64,000 nucleotides of DNA from Bacillus_CJ salitolerans (GCF_042680805.1 NZ_JBHUEM010000003.1:310001-374000); one strand, 5' to 3'. Positions 16,002 to 25,592 are shown, counted from the first letter of the stretch. Translations and numbers: made by a program. Notes: generated by a model not told the origin, from the sequence alone.

Positions 16002-16229
16002 ATGCCTAGATCACCTGAATCGAGAGAAAACAAACATGCTCACCAGTTTCATCCAGATGGAAAACAGGAAAGTATTATTAATGATTCTACTGCTTCACAA
16101 GGGAAGCAAATGGGTATTACGATTGATATGGATCCAAATAATCCATACCAATTTAAGAACTCGTTTAAGTATACTCCGAATGAGGATTCAGAATTAAAAA
16201 GGTTTCAAGAAATTTTTGAGGAAGAGTAA
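16002..16229 (+). CDS. small hydrophilic protein, unknown function
   Basis: A 75-residue protein, rich in Asn, Ser, Glu and His (MPRSPESRENKHAHQFHPDG), without cysteine, signal peptide or membrane segment. AAGGAG lies before the ATG at 16002. Composition and small size recall minor spore proteins, but no family is recognised. A terminator follows. Confidence 0.65.
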   Translation: MPRSPESRENKHAHQFHPDGKQESIINDSTASQGKQMGITIDMDPNNPYQFKNSFKYTPNEDSELKRFQEIFEEE

Positions 16230-16291
16230 AACCTTTTATCAAGGATGTTAATTGATAGTAGTGATTCTGGTAAAAGGCGGGAATATGGTTG

Positions 16292-16328
16292 AAATAGTGA
16301 TGGGGTTAATCCTATCGCTATTTTTTTA
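16292..16328 (+). terminator. terminator before FapA-family gene
   Basis: AATAGTGAT pairs with ATCGCTATT (one mismatch) around a short loop, followed by T7. Confidence 0.65.
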
Positions 16329-16488
16329 GTTATATGAAAAATTCTAGCTCTCAAGTTATAAATAAAATAATATAGACAATTTAGGATTCTTTTTGTATTG
16401 TGGTGGTAAATACAATAATTAGAGAATATATACATTTATAACAAAAATTAGAGATACATACCATAACTACAAAGGAGGTGTTTTTTTT

Positions 16489-18465
16489 ATGAAGTCTGTT
16501 ATTGGCTTAGGAAAAACCTATGAAGCAGCAATTGAGCAAGCTTTGCTTGAATTAAAGGCGACGATTGACCAGGTAGTAGTTGAAGTCCTAGAGGAAGGTA
16601 AAAAAGGCATACTTGGAATCGGATATTCTCCTTATAAAGTGAAAGTAATGTTCAATGAGATTTCAACACAAGATGAAGATAATGAAACACTACCCCCGGC
16701 AAGTAAAATAGGCTCAATAGGTATTGAAAATGGACAACTTATTAAAAGTGGAGATTTTACTATGCAGGCACCTACACTTGTTCCATGTAAGTATGCCCAT
16801 GTTTTTGTTAACGGTGAAGAAATTGATGGACCTGTAAAAATTTCCGAATCAGATGAAATAATGATTGAAATTGAACAGGTTAACGAACAGCCAGAATGGT
16901 CAATACGATTAAATGAAAGTTTAACAGAAGCCAGTTTGAACTATGATCCTGGTCACCAGGTGGTGAGAAAACTTATTGATCAGTCACCGCTCTCAAGACT
17001 AACTTTACGCATTGAAGAAAAGGTTGTGGAAGAGTGTTCTGTGACCGTTCAGGATGTCATTAAGAAATCAAGAGAACTCGGGATTACGGCAGAATTAAAT
17101 AATGAACTCATCGAACAAGTATTAAAAGAGAAACGATCACAAGAGATCATCATAGCTAAAGGTAAAAAGCCAATACCAGGAAAAGATGGCAGAGTTGATT
17201 TATATATAAACCTTGAAGACACATTTGTACCACCACTAGAGCTACCGGATGGAACTTTAGACTTTCGTGAAACGAGAAAAATACCTCATGTTCAAGAAGG
17301 TGATCTAATCGGACAAATTCTTCCTCCAACGAATGGAGAGGAAGGTATATCTGTAACGGGTGATATATTATCACCAGTAAATGGTGTGGAGCTTAAGGTG
17401 AGTGTATCTGACAAAATCCAAATCGATTCAAATGGCGAAATAATAGCACTTCAAGAAGGTCGACCAAAGCTAGAGTTAACAAAGAATTACGCAAAGCTTG
17501 ACATTGTTAAAAAGTTAGTTCATGAAGGGGATTTAACATTTGCAAATGGAAATATAAGATTCAATGGGGATGTGGATGTAACAGGAAATGTTGAGGATGG
17601 TATGGAGATAGAAGCGAAGGGCGAAATCTCCATTATAGGGACAGTTAGCAACGGGAAGTTGTTTGCTCCTCATACAATCTCTATAGGCAAAAGCCTTATA
17701 TCCTCATATGCCTATGCAGGGAAGAGTGATGTAATTGTGACAAAGCTTTGCCCTTTATTATTGAAAATAGAAACGTATATTGGCTATTTATTAAACGGTA
17801 TTCAACAGCTGATGGCATCACAACAACACTCCAATAGTTCACTAAATTCTATAAATATAAGAGGGTACGTTCGTATTCTCTTAGAAAAGAAATTGATGGA
17901 GCTTATTCCAATTGCGAAAACATATGAGACAACCATTCAAAACGACAATGTTACACAATCAGACCTTATTTTTATCAATGATATGCTATTTAGTTTATTA
18001 AACTTCCACTCTTCAAGTATGTATTCCCTAGAAGAACTTCTTCAACTGAAAGAACATTTAAGAGGAGTTATAGAAATAAATTCAAAGGAAGTAGACCCTT
18101 CAGTACAAATTGCTTGTGGTTATTCGATCCATAGCCAGTTATACAGTGATGGCGATATACACGTACTTGGAAAAGGTTGCTATAACTCTATACTCCAGGC
18201 GAAAGGTTCCATACTTGTTTCAGGACTAGTAAGAGGAGGATCTGTACGAGCAGGAAAACATATTAAAATAAGAAGTGTTGGATCATCGACAGGTGTCAAA
18301 ACATCGTTAATGGTTGAAAGTTATGGAGTTATGGAACTCGGTGAAGTTCATGAGGATGTGACAATACAGATTGGTAAACAAATTTTTACATTCTATGAGT
18401 ATAAAAAAAATATATATGCACACATTGATTATGATGGACAAATTTCACTAGAAAAGAACGCTTAG
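16489..18465 (+). CDS. FapA/DUF342 family protein with Jag N-terminal domain
   Basis: A 658-residue protein. Residues 1-55 (GLGKTYEAAIEQALLEL ... GKKGILGIGYSPYKVKV) form a Jag-N-like domain, otherwise seen in RNA-binding Jag/KhpB proteins. The rest is a DUF342/FapA region with a long beta-helix made of short repeats (INIEAKGEISIIGTVSNGKL type) around residues 250-400 and 540-630, interrupted by a helical insertion. No signal peptide. DUF342 proteins are polymer-forming or regulatory cytoplasmic proteins of uncertain role. AAAGGAGGTG precedes the ATG. It is monocistronic. Confidence 0.82.
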   Translation: MKSVIGLGKTYEAAIEQALLELKATIDQVVVEVLEEGKKGILGIGYSPYKVKVMFNEISTQDEDNETLPPASKIGSIGIENGQLIKSGDFTMQAPTLVPCKYAHVFVNGEEIDGPVKISESDEIMIEIEQVNEQPEWSIRLNESLTEASLNYDPGHQVVRKLIDQSPLSRLTLRIEEKVVEECSVTVQDVIKKSRELGITAELNNELIEQVLKEKRSQEIIIAKGKKPIPGKDGRVDLYINLEDTFVPPLELPDGTLDFRETRKIPHVQEGDLIGQILPPTNGEEGISVTGDILSPVNGVELKVSVSDKIQIDSNGEIIALQEGRPKLELTKNYAKLDIVKKLVHEGDLTFANGNIRFNGDVDVTGNVEDGMEIEAKGEISIIGTVSNGKLFAPHTISIGKSLISSYAYAGKSDVIVTKLCPLLLKIETYIGYLLNGIQQLMASQQHSNSSLNSINIRGYVRILLEKKLMELIPIAKTYETTIQNDNVTQSDLIFINDMLFSLLNFHSSSMYSLEELLQLKEHLRGVIEINSKEVDPSVQIACGYSIHSQLYSDGDIHVLGKGCYNSILQAKGSILVSGLVRGGSVRAGKHIKIRSVGSSTGVKTSLMVESYGVMELGEVHEDVTIQIGKQIFTFYEYKKNIYAHIDYDGQISLEKNA

Positions 18466-18531
18466 CAGCTTGTTATTTTTTGAACGAACCTTAATAAACT
18501 TATCAAGAATGAACGATTGGATGGTGTCGAT

Positions 18532-18561
18532 TTGACATTCTTGGAAAGGCTTTAGTAAAAT
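18532..18561 (+). promoter_or_regulatory. promoter of TRAP transporter operon
   Basis: Perfect TTGACA at 18532-18537 and TAAAAT at 18556-18561 are 18 bp apart, about 40 bp before the start codon. Confidence 0.75.
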
Positions 18562-18601
18562 AGCTATGTACGGAATTTTCTTACAAAAGGGGGAGTTTTG
18601 C

Positions 18602-19579
18602 TTGAAGAAGAAAAGTCTATTTTTTTCTATCGTACTAGTGTTAGGATTATCTATGATTCTAGCAGCGTGTGGCGGTGGCGGGAACCAAGGTAGCGGGAAC
18701 CAAGATAGCGGGAAACAATTTGTGAGTATCGTGACAGGTGGAACGGGAGGTACATACTATCCACTTGGAGGAGCGATGGCTGATATTATTACAGATAATA
18801 CTGGAATTGAAGCAACAGCTCAATCTTCTGGAGCATCAGCAGAAAATATGCAAACATTAGCTGATGGTGAAGCAGATATTGCGTTTGTACAAACGGATAT
18901 CGCTAGCTATGCAACAGAAGGTAAATTAATGTTTGAAGAAAATGCAATAGATAATGTCCAAGCAATTGGAACATTATACCCTGAAACAATTCAGATTGTA
19001 ACACTAGCGGATAGTGGTATTAACTCTGTTGAGGATTTAAGAGGGAAAACGGTTTCTGTTGGAGCGCCAGGTAGTGGTACCTTTGCGAATGCAGAACAAA
19101 TTTTAGAAATCCATGGAATGACTATGGATGATATTAAAGCTCAACACCTTGCATTTGATGAGTCAACAGAAGGAATTCAAGATGGAAACATTGAAGCGGC
19201 ATTTATTACTTCTGGTACGCCAACTGGTTCCGTTGAAGCATTATCTGCAGTAAAAGGTGTAAAGCTTCTTCCACTTGCAGAAGATAAAATTGATGCACTC
19301 ATTGCGAAATATCCTTATTATGCAAAAGATGTAGTTGCAGCTGGAACTTACGGACTTGAAGTAGAAGTAACAACAGTTGCCGTTCTGGCAATGTTAGTAG
19401 TGTCTTCTGATTTAGCAGATGATGATGTATATGATATAACAAAAGCTATCTTTGAAAATACAGATAAAATTACACACGCCAAAGGAAAGCTCATCACTGC
19501 AGAGTCAGCACTTGATGGAGTTGGGATCGAGTTACACCCTGGTGCTGCGAAATACTTCGAAGAAAAAGGCTTAAAATAA
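18602..19579 (+). CDS. TAXI-family TRAP transporter solute-binding lipoprotein
   Basis: Start is TTG at 18602, preceded by AAGGGGGAG; the product (325 residues) begins MKKKSLFF and has the lipobox LAAC followed by a Gly-rich tether. The mature part shows the TAXI pattern: VTGGTGGTYYPLGGAMADII, then GADIAFVQTDI and TVSVGAPGSGT. It captures a solute (often glutamate, 2-oxoglutarate or related acids in studied members) outside the membrane for the fused permease encoded downstream. A terminator after the gene would raise its level relative to the permease. Confidence 0.92.
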   Translation: MKKKSLFFSIVLVLGLSMILAACGGGGNQGSGNQDSGKQFVSIVTGGTGGTYYPLGGAMADIITDNTGIEATAQSSGASAENMQTLADGEADIAFVQTDIASYATEGKLMFEENAIDNVQAIGTLYPETIQIVTLADSGINSVEDLRGKTVSVGAPGSGTFANAEQILEIHGMTMDDIKAQHLAFDESTEGIQDGNIEAAFITSGTPTGSVEALSAVKGVKLLPLAEDKIDALIAKYPYYAKDVVAAGTYGLEVEVTTVAVLAMLVVSSDLADDDVYDITKAIFENTDKITHAKGKLITAESALDGVGIELHPGAAKYFEEKGLK

Positions 19580-19601
19580 GCTTCATAAGGAAGAAGGTAA
19601 A

Positions 19602-19637
19602 AAGATAGGCTGAAAAACTTTTCAGTCTATCTTTTTT
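19602..19637 (+). terminator. intra-operon attenuating terminator
   Basis: A long stem (AAGATAG and CTGAAAA with TTTTCAG and CTATCTT, one mismatch) followed by T6 lies between the binding-protein gene and the membrane genes. Partial read-through would give more binding protein than permease. Confidence 0.85.
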
Positions 19638-19672
19638 CTAAGCTTTAACAATCACAACTCTAAGCTTAATGA

Positions 19673-20197
19673 ATGGTGTCAATGATGAAAAAAAGTTATG
19701 TTTATTACTTTGTTGTAATCCTATTTTGTGTTGCGATCTTATTTATACCTTATAAGAATGCACTTGTAATCGAAAGAGAAAATTCTGGAGCCATATCTGC
19801 CTATTTTGATTTGAATCATGGAGATAGATTTGAGATACAGTATACTCATTCCATTCATCTTTCGGACGTTAGAGAATACTATCAAATAACGAGACAAGGG
19901 CAAATCATGCAGACAAAGCTTATTTATGAAGATTATGCGATTGGAATGCCCTCAGATGCATTAACGGGTGAGACTTTTCATATTGAAAATGGAAAGATAG
20001 TTATATCAAACATGAAAAGGAATTATCCAGCAATTGACCTCCGAACGGGCCAAGTTGTTGCAAATCATCAAATAATTGTTCATGATAAAATCACTTCGTT
20101 TTCTGATTTTATTAAACCTGGTTCTTGGGTTAAAATAAAGTTTAGAAAAATAAGTGTAATTGAAATGGTGAAAGGAGTGAATATGAGTGGAAAGTAA
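19673..20197 (+). CDS. DUF1850 protein of TAXI-TRAP operon
   Basis: A 174-residue protein with one N-terminal membrane anchor and an extracytoplasmic beta-rich domain containing FEIQYTHSIHLSDVREYYQI, the DUF1850 hallmark. DUF1850 genes regularly lie between TAXI binding proteins and fused permeases, so it is a likely accessory subunit of the transporter. GTG at 19673 (or ATG at 19679) is the start; its ribosome site is weak. It overlaps the permease gene by 11 bp. Confidence 0.82.
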   Translation: MVSMMKKSYVYYFVVILFCVAILFIPYKNALVIERENSGAISAYFDLNHGDRFEIQYTHSIHLSDVREYYQITRQGQIMQTKLIYEDYAIGMPSDALTGETFHIENGKIVISNMKRNYPAIDLRTGQVVANHQIIVHDKITSFSDFIKPGSWVKIKFRKISVIEMVKGVNMSGK

Positions 20198-22142
20198 GAA
20201 TTCACAAGTGGAAATGCAAGAATTACTAGAAAAATATGATCCAGAGGCTGGTACAAGAAAACTTACTGGTGTCGTTGGTTGGATTGTCTTTATTGGACTA
20301 CTTTCTTTTTCTTTATTTCAGCTTTATACAGCTATATTTGGAATTTTTACCGCACAGATACAGCGTTCGGTCCATCTTGGATTTGCGCTTGGATTGATCT
20401 TTCTATTGTTCCCTGCAGTAAAAGGCCACCTGAAAAAACAAAAGGGTCGCTTTCAAATCGCTTGGTATGATGGACTTCTATCTATTCTTGGTGTCATTGT
20501 TGGTTCATATTGGCCATTAATGATTCAAGATCTTGTATTACGTGTAGGCAGACTAACAACGCTTGATCTTATAGTTGGAACACTTGCAATTATACTTGTC
20601 CTAGAAGCTACTAGACGTGCAGTTGGGCTTCCTATTACAATTATTGGGCTCGTTTTCTTGTTATATGCTCACTTTGGACCTTATATGCCGGGTTTTCTAG
20701 CACATAGAGGATTAAGTATACAACAAATTATCCAAACGATGTTTTTCACAACAGAAGGGATTTTAGGAACTCCTCTTGGTGTATCGTCTACCTATATTTT
20801 CTTGTTTTTACTTTTTGGAGCATTTCTAGTAAAAACAGGTGTTGGCCAATATTTTAATGACTTAGCGGTGACAATTGCTGGTAAGTTAACAGGTGGACCT
20901 GCAAAGGTAGCCATTTTTTCAAGCGCCTTGCAAGGTACAATAAGCGGAAGTTCTGTAGCGAATGTTGTAACTTCAGGCTCATTTACAATTCCGATGATGA
21001 AGAAACTAGGCTACAAAAAGGAGTTTGCAGGTGCAGTTGAGGCTGCTGCTTCAACTGGAGGGCAATTAATGCCACCAATTATGGGAGCTGCTGCCTTTTT
21101 AATGGTTGAATTTATCGGTGGTATATCATACTGGGATATTGCCAAAGCTGCGGCAATACCTGCAATTCTTTACTTTACAGGTATTTGGATCATGACTCAC
21201 TTTGAAGCAAAACGCATTGGTTTGCGTGGGTTAAAAGATGAGGAAATGCCAAATCGTAAGGAAGTACTTAAAAAGATTTACCTACTTGTTCCTATTCTAG
21301 CAGTTGTCTTTTTCTTAATGTCAGGCATGAGTGTAACAAAGTCAGCTCTTTGGGCCATCGTTGTGACGATAGCTGTCAGTGCGATTCAAAAATCAACTAG
21401 AATAGGAATTCGAGAAATGATTGAAGCTCTTGTTGATGGGGCAAGAACTGCATTAGCAGTAGCAGCAGCTACAGCCGCCGCGGGTATTATCGTCGGTGTT
21501 GTAACAAAAACAGGACTTGGCTTAAAGCTTGCAAATGGGCTTGTTGACTTAGCAGGGGGATTATTACTTCCAACACTATTCTTTACAATGATTGCAGCTA
21601 TCATTTTAGGAATGGGCTCACCTACAACAGCAAATTATGTAATTACTTCAACGATTGCAGCACCCGCGATTATATTGCTTGGTGTACCTGATTTATCTGC
21701 TCATTTATTCGTGTTCTACTTTGGTATTGTGGCAGATATTACACCACCAGTAGCTTTAGCAGCGTTTGCAGCATCTGGTGTATCTGGTGGGGAACCAATT
21801 AGAACCGGGGTTCAATCTGCAAAGCTCGCCATTGCAGCGTTTATTATTCCATATATATTTGTGTTATCACCTGAGTTGTTGATGATAGATACAACATTGG
21901 GCGGTCTCATTTGGGTAATAATTACTTCAGTTACTGGTATGATAGCAATTGGCTCATCAATGATTGGTTATTGGATGAACAAAATGGGTGTGATACAGCG
22001 TGTTATTGCATTTGTTACAGGACTTTTATTAATCTATCCAGAGGGTATCTCAGACACTGTTGGTGCAGTACTCTTTGTTCTACTGTTTGGATATCAATAT
22101 ATGAGAAGGGATAAGCAAGGAGCTCCAATGCCTTCTAATTAG
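20187..22142 (+). CDS. TRAP transporter fused permease (4TM plus 12TM)
   Basis: At 651 residues, with about 16-18 hydrophobic segments, this is the fused DctQ-DctM form used with TAXI binding proteins. The DctM part shows GTISGSSVANVVTSGSFTIP and a second inverted-repeat copy with GMGSPTTANYVITS, which bind the substrate and sodium. It imports the solute delivered by the upstream lipoprotein, driven by an ion gradient. GTG at 20187 lies within the end of the DUF1850 gene, so translation is coupled. Confidence 0.93.
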   Translation: MESKNSQVEMQELLEKYDPEAGTRKLTGVVGWIVFIGLLSFSLFQLYTAIFGIFTAQIQRSVHLGFALGLIFLLFPAVKGHLKKQKGRFQIAWYDGLLSILGVIVGSYWPLMIQDLVLRVGRLTTLDLIVGTLAIILVLEATRRAVGLPITIIGLVFLLYAHFGPYMPGFLAHRGLSIQQIIQTMFFTTEGILGTPLGVSSTYIFLFLLFGAFLVKTGVGQYFNDLAVTIAGKLTGGPAKVAIFSSALQGTISGSSVANVVTSGSFTIPMMKKLGYKKEFAGAVEAAASTGGQLMPPIMGAAAFLMVEFIGGISYWDIAKAAAIPAILYFTGIWIMTHFEAKRIGLRGLKDEEMPNRKEVLKKIYLLVPILAVVFFLMSGMSVTKSALWAIVVTIAVSAIQKSTRIGIREMIEALVDGARTALAVAAATAAAGIIVGVVTKTGLGLKLANGLVDLAGGLLLPTLFFTMIAAIILGMGSPTTANYVITSTIAAPAIILLGVPDLSAHLFVFYFGIVADITPPVALAAFAASGVSGGEPIRTGVQSAKLAIAAFIIPYIFVLSPELLMIDTTLGGLIWVIITSVTGMIAIGSSMIGYWMNKMGVIQRVIAFVTGLLLIYPEGISDTVGAVLFVLLFGYQYMRRDKQGAPMPSN

Positions 22143-22210
22143 AAACTTTGTGAGTTAATCCTTACTTAAATATAGGATAAGTATTATTTAGGAAAAAAAG
22201 GAATATTAAG

Positions 22211-22247
22211 GCACAGTTCATACAAATTTGGACTGTGTCATTTTTTC
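22211..22247 (+). terminator. terminator of TRAP operon
   Basis: CACAGTTC pairs with GGACTGTG (a few mismatches in the loop), followed by CATTTTTT. Confidence 0.7.
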
Positions 22248-22363
22248 GTATAAAGGATATTTTGGCATGTTAATTTAACCGTCTATTTTCGTTTAAATGG
22301 ATAGAAAAAAGGGAAATTTGATTACATGTAGAAATGTAAGATAGGTAGAAAGGAGAGAACATT

Positions 22364-23173
22364 TTGCAACGACACCGTAAGAAAATTCAAGATTTAACTC
22401 TATCCTATATAGATGAAGGAAGCGGAGATGCAATTGTATTCATTCATGGTTTTTGTGGGAGTGCTGCCTATTGGGAGGAAATCGTTCCTTCATTAACTGA
22501 CTCCTACCGAGTTATTGCACCTTCGTTAAGGGGACATGGGAAAACAAGTGCCGTATGTGAGCCATATACTATCGATGATATGGCTACAGATATAAAATTA
22601 CTTTTAGATGAGTTGAACATTAATAAGGTCATGATGTTTGGTCACTCCCTTGGTGGATATGTAACATTATCTTTTGCTGAACAATATCCCGAATATTTAC
22701 GAGGTATGTCCCTCATTCATTCAACGGCTAACGCAGATAATGAGGAGGGGAAGGAGAGTAGGAAAAAAAATATTGAACTTATATGTGATAATGGTATTGA
22801 ACCATTAATCAGTTTGTTAGTTCCTAAGCTATTTTCATCAGTTAATTATAAAACAATGTCTGATGAGGTTGATTTTGTAAAAGAAATAGGACTTAGTACA
22901 AGTGTTATAGGTGCAAAGGGTGCTTTGCAAGCTATGATGAATAGACCTAGTAGAAACCATGTCCTTGAGAGGATAAAAATTCCAGTATTATTAGTTGCTG
23001 GAGAACAAGACCAAATTATTCCGACAGAAAAGGTATTTTCATTTGATGGACCTCATATACAACAACAAATGCTTAAGCAGTCTGGACATATGGGAATGCT
23101 CGAAAATAAAGAAGATTTACTTACCTATATTAAAAGCTTTATCATCAATCATACAGAGCTCCTCAATAAGTGA
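22364..23173 (+). CDS. alpha/beta hydrolase
   Basis: 269 residues from TTG at 22364, preceded by AAAGGAGAG. It has HGFCGSAAYW (oxyanion), the elbow FGHSLGG near residue 95, the acid in GEQDQIIP and the late histidine in SGHMGMLE. No signal peptide. It resembles the broad esterase/epoxide-hydrolase-like group; substrate unknown. It is unrelated to the hydrolase at 14.5 kb beyond the fold. Confidence 0.85.
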   Translation: MQRHRKKIQDLTLSYIDEGSGDAIVFIHGFCGSAAYWEEIVPSLTDSYRVIAPSLRGHGKTSAVCEPYTIDDMATDIKLLLDELNINKVMMFGHSLGGYVTLSFAEQYPEYLRGMSLIHSTANADNEEGKESRKKNIELICDNGIEPLISLLVPKLFSSVNYKTMSDEVDFVKEIGLSTSVIGAKGALQAMMNRPSRNHVLERIKIPVLLVAGEQDQIIPTEKVFSFDGPHIQQQMLKQSGHMGMLENKEDLLTYIKSFIINHTELLNK

Positions 23174-23267
23174 AGAGCTTTTTCTTTATTCATTTTTTGA
23201 GGAAGGGATTACATAAAATCTCTTCACTGAAGCTCTAGTTATGTGTAAATTATATATATTCAGAATA

Positions 23268-23296
23268 TTGAAAAATATATTTGTGGTTGGTATACT
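23268..23296 (+). promoter_or_regulatory. promoter of lipoprotein gene
   Basis: TTGAAA at 23268-23273 and TATACT at 23291-23296 are exactly 17 bp apart. Confidence 0.65.
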
Positions 23297-23326
23297 ATAA
23301 ATACTAAAAATTTTTGGGGGGAAAAG

Positions 23327-23767
23327 ATGAGCAAAAAAACATCCTTATTCAGTTTTTTATTGGTCCTAATGCTTATGTTGTCAGCGTGTGGTGGAGGAAG
23401 TGAATCTGCTAGTGGAGAGGCTAGTTCAGATGATCCAATTGAAACAGTAGTAAATAAATACGTAGAAGCGATTAATTTAGAAGATATAGACCATTTATTA
23501 AAAACAATTCATCCATTCTCCGCTCAGCATATCGAGCTTAGAGGATATTATGATAAGGATTTTGCTCAATTTGATTATGAAGTGAAAAAAGTAAGCTCCA
23601 CTGTTAAAGAAAAACTAGATGACAAAGTGGTAGTGGAGCTCGTTTTTTCAAAAGCGTTATTAACTGAAAAAGCAGAAGGTCCCAATGAATTAAAAGAAGG
23701 AGAATTCACTCAGACTTTAACACTAAAAACGAAAGGTGAAGAGTGGGTTATTGATAAAGTTGAATAA
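23327..23767 (+). CDS. small lipoprotein, DUF4878-like
   Basis: A 146-residue precursor with lipobox MLSAC at residues 18-22 and a Gly/Ser-rich tether. The remaining ~110 residues (ETVVNKYVEAINLEDIDHLL ... GEEWVIDKVE) look like a cystatin/NTF2-like fold of the DUF4878 type found in many Gram-positive lipoproteins. Function unknown. A TTGAAA/TATACT promoter and own terminator make it a single-gene unit. Confidence 0.7.
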   Translation: MSKKTSLFSFLLVLMLMLSACGGGSESASGEASSDDPIETVVNKYVEAINLEDIDHLLKTIHPFSAQHIELRGYYDKDFAQFDYEVKKVSSTVKEKLDDKVVVELVFSKALLTEKAEGPNELKEGEFTQTLTLKTKGEEWVIDKVE

Positions 23768-23773
23768 GCCATC

Positions 23774-23803
23774 AAGCATTGACTTAGTTCAATGCTTTTT
23801 TGT
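23774..23803 (+). terminator. terminator of lipoprotein gene
   Basis: AAGCATTGA (23774-23782) pairs perfectly with 23789-23797, followed by T6. Confidence 0.85.
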
Positions 23804-23906
23804 ATTGATGTAAAAAATATCTTTACTCACTAGATTACTTTTTTTAATCATGGAAACTTTGGTAAAATAGTGAAAAGTTATAACGAAGGGAAGTTGGAGA
23901 AGGGTT

Positions 23907-24782
23907 ATGACAAACAGTAATGTGATTGGTTTTATTGGAACAGGCGTGATGGGAAAAAGCATGGTAAAACACTTCATGAGAGCTAGGTATGAAGTTAATA
24001 TATATACAAGAACAAAGGACAAAGCAGCAGAGCTTATTGATATGGGTGCTAATTGGATGGAGTCAGTTGCAAATCTTTCGGCTTCTTCTCATTACATCAT
24101 GACGATGGTAGGATACCCAGAGGATGTTGAAGAAGTGTACTTTGGAGAGAACGGAATTATTAATCATGCATTGCCTGGTTCCGTTTTAGTTGATTTTACC
24201 ACCTCTTCACCAAGCTTAGCTAAGAAAATCTATCGTCTGTCAAAAGAGAAAAACTTACATGCGATGGACGCCCCAGTTTCAGGTGGTGACATTGGGGCAA
24301 GGGATGGAACGCTTACGATTATGGTTGGTGGTGACCAATCTACCTTTGGAAAAGTCTCACCTATACTTTCATTGGTAGGAAAAAATGTTGTTTTGCAAGG
24401 TGATGCCGGAGCAGGTCAGCATACAAAAATGTGTAATCAAATCGCAATTGCAAGTAACATGATGGGGGTTTGTGAGGCATTGGTGTATGCTAAGCAAAGT
24501 GGTCTTGAACCTGAAAAGGTCTTGCAATCGATCTCGGCTGGAGCTGCTGGTAGCTGGTCGTTATCTAATTTAGCACCTAGGATGCTGCAAGGGAATTTTG
24601 AACCGGGCTTTTATGTGAAGCATTTTATTAAAGATATGAAAATCGCCCTCGAAGAAGCTGAAAAAATGAATTTAAAATTACCAGGATTGGCTCTTGCCAA
24701 AAAACTTTATGATGAGCTCTCTTCAAGTGGGGAGGAAAATAGTGGTACGCAAGCACTAATCAAATTATGGAGTGAAAGTTGA
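23907..24782 (+). CDS. ykwC: beta-hydroxyacid dehydrogenase, YkwC-like
   Basis: The 291-residue enzyme has a Rossmann motif GFIGTGVMG at residues 8-16, the substrate motif DAPVSGGDIGA, and the catalytic-lysine motif GAGQHTKMCNQ, all characteristic of the 3-hydroxyisobutyrate/tartronate-semialdehyde reductase family. It oxidises a small beta-hydroxy acid with NAD(P). Sequence and neighbourhood suggest YkwC. Its stop codon overlaps the start of the HAD gene (TGATG), so the two are coupled. Confidence 0.87.
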   Translation: MTNSNVIGFIGTGVMGKSMVKHFMRARYEVNIYTRTKDKAAELIDMGANWMESVANLSASSHYIMTMVGYPEDVEEVYFGENGIINHALPGSVLVDFTTSSPSLAKKIYRLSKEKNLHAMDAPVSGGDIGARDGTLTIMVGGDQSTFGKVSPILSLVGKNVVLQGDAGAGQHTKMCNQIAIASNMMGVCEALVYAKQSGLEPEKVLQSISAGAAGSWSLSNLAPRMLQGNFEPGFYVKHFIKDMKIALEEAEKMNLKLPGLALAKKLYDELSSSGEENSGTQALIKLWSES

Positions 24783-25345
24783 TGAATATATTGTGGGATT
24801 TTGACGGAACTATATTTGATACCTATCCTGCTTATACAAAAATAATGATGGAGATAGTGGGTAATGGAGTAAGTGAACAAGAAATTTATATGAAATTAAA
24901 AGTTTCTTTTTCACATGCGATTAAGCACTATCAATTAGATGAGGAAATGGTACAACTCATAAGGAGGAAAACCTCTGAAATTAAACCAGGCGAAGTATCT
25001 CCCTTTTCAGGTGTAGAGGAGATATTGAAGCATGCAAAAAAGAATGTCATTATGACACATAAGGAAAGGGAGGAAGTACTTCAGATTTTAGACTTTCATC
25101 ACCTATCAGATTATTTCGTTGAGATTATTGCAGGGGATGATGGATTTCCTAGAAAGCCTGATAAGACATCATATGAATTCTTACATAAGAAACATGGACT
25201 TCATTTGGCAATCGGTGATAGGGAGTTGGATTTAATTCCAGCCAAGCAGATCGGAATCGCTACGTGTTCTTTCCAAAATCCAGTCGTGGAAGCAGATTAT
25301 CACCTAAGTTCGTATGCAGATTTTTTTGCAGTGTTGAAGGAATGA
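24782..25345 (+). CDS. HAD-family phosphatase (phosphoglycolate phosphatase-like)
   Basis: 187 residues starting at ATG 24782, overlapping the previous stop codon. HAD motif I is DFDGTIFDT at residues 7-15, a threonine (MTH) serves as motif II, a lysine follows in PRKPDKT, and motif IV is IGDRELD. The short cap is of the C1 type. Likely cytoplasmic, hydrolysing a small phosphorylated metabolite. Coupling to ykwC suggests a shared pathway, but nothing identifies it. Confidence 0.83.
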   Translation: MNILWDFDGTIFDTYPAYTKIMMEIVGNGVSEQEIYMKLKVSFSHAIKHYQLDEEMVQLIRRKTSEIKPGEVSPFSGVEEILKHAKKNVIMTHKEREEVLQILDFHHLSDYFVEIIAGDDGFPRKPDKTSYEFLHKKHGLHLAIGDRELDLIPAKQIGIATCSFQNPVVEADYHLSSYADFFAVLKE

Positions 25346-25367
25346 AGAACACCTCTTTTGCATGTTT

Positions 25368-25409
25368 TTCATTCACCAAGTAAAAACTAGTCTTAAAGGG
25401 GTGAATGAA
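25368..25409 (+). repeat. 10-bp inverted repeat over ribosome site
   Basis: TTCATTCACC at 25368-25377 and its exact complement at 25400-25409 enclose the gap before the next small gene; the right arm covers the ribosome site and an in-frame ATG at 25405. Confidence 0.5.
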
Positions 25410-25587
25410 CATGGCAAAAAGAACGAAAAAGAATGATCCACAGCAAAAAAATAAGAAGGGCTTTGATTCTGCTGTCATTGATTCTGAGTTTTCACATGAG
25501 CTCGGAAGCCACGATGCAAATGAAAAGCATAAGAAAAAGGCAAAGAAGGAAAAGGCAGCAAAAAATAACGGTGAATATAAAGGATAA
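25405..25587 (+). CDS. small lysine-rich protein, possible minor spore protein
   Basis: 58-60 residues (ATG at 25405 or 25411; AAAGGGG upstream), with a charged N-terminus MAKRTKKNDPQQKNKKG, the segment DSEFSHELGS, and a lysine-rich tail. The EFS-EL pattern faintly recalls YfhD-type small spore-formers' proteins and also the 51-residue protein at 44.1 kb. No firm family. A strong terminator follows. Confidence 0.6.
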   Translation: MNMAKRTKKNDPQQKNKKGFDSAVIDSEFSHELGSHDANEKHKKKAKKEKAAKNNGEYKG

Positions 25588-25592
25588 GTTCG

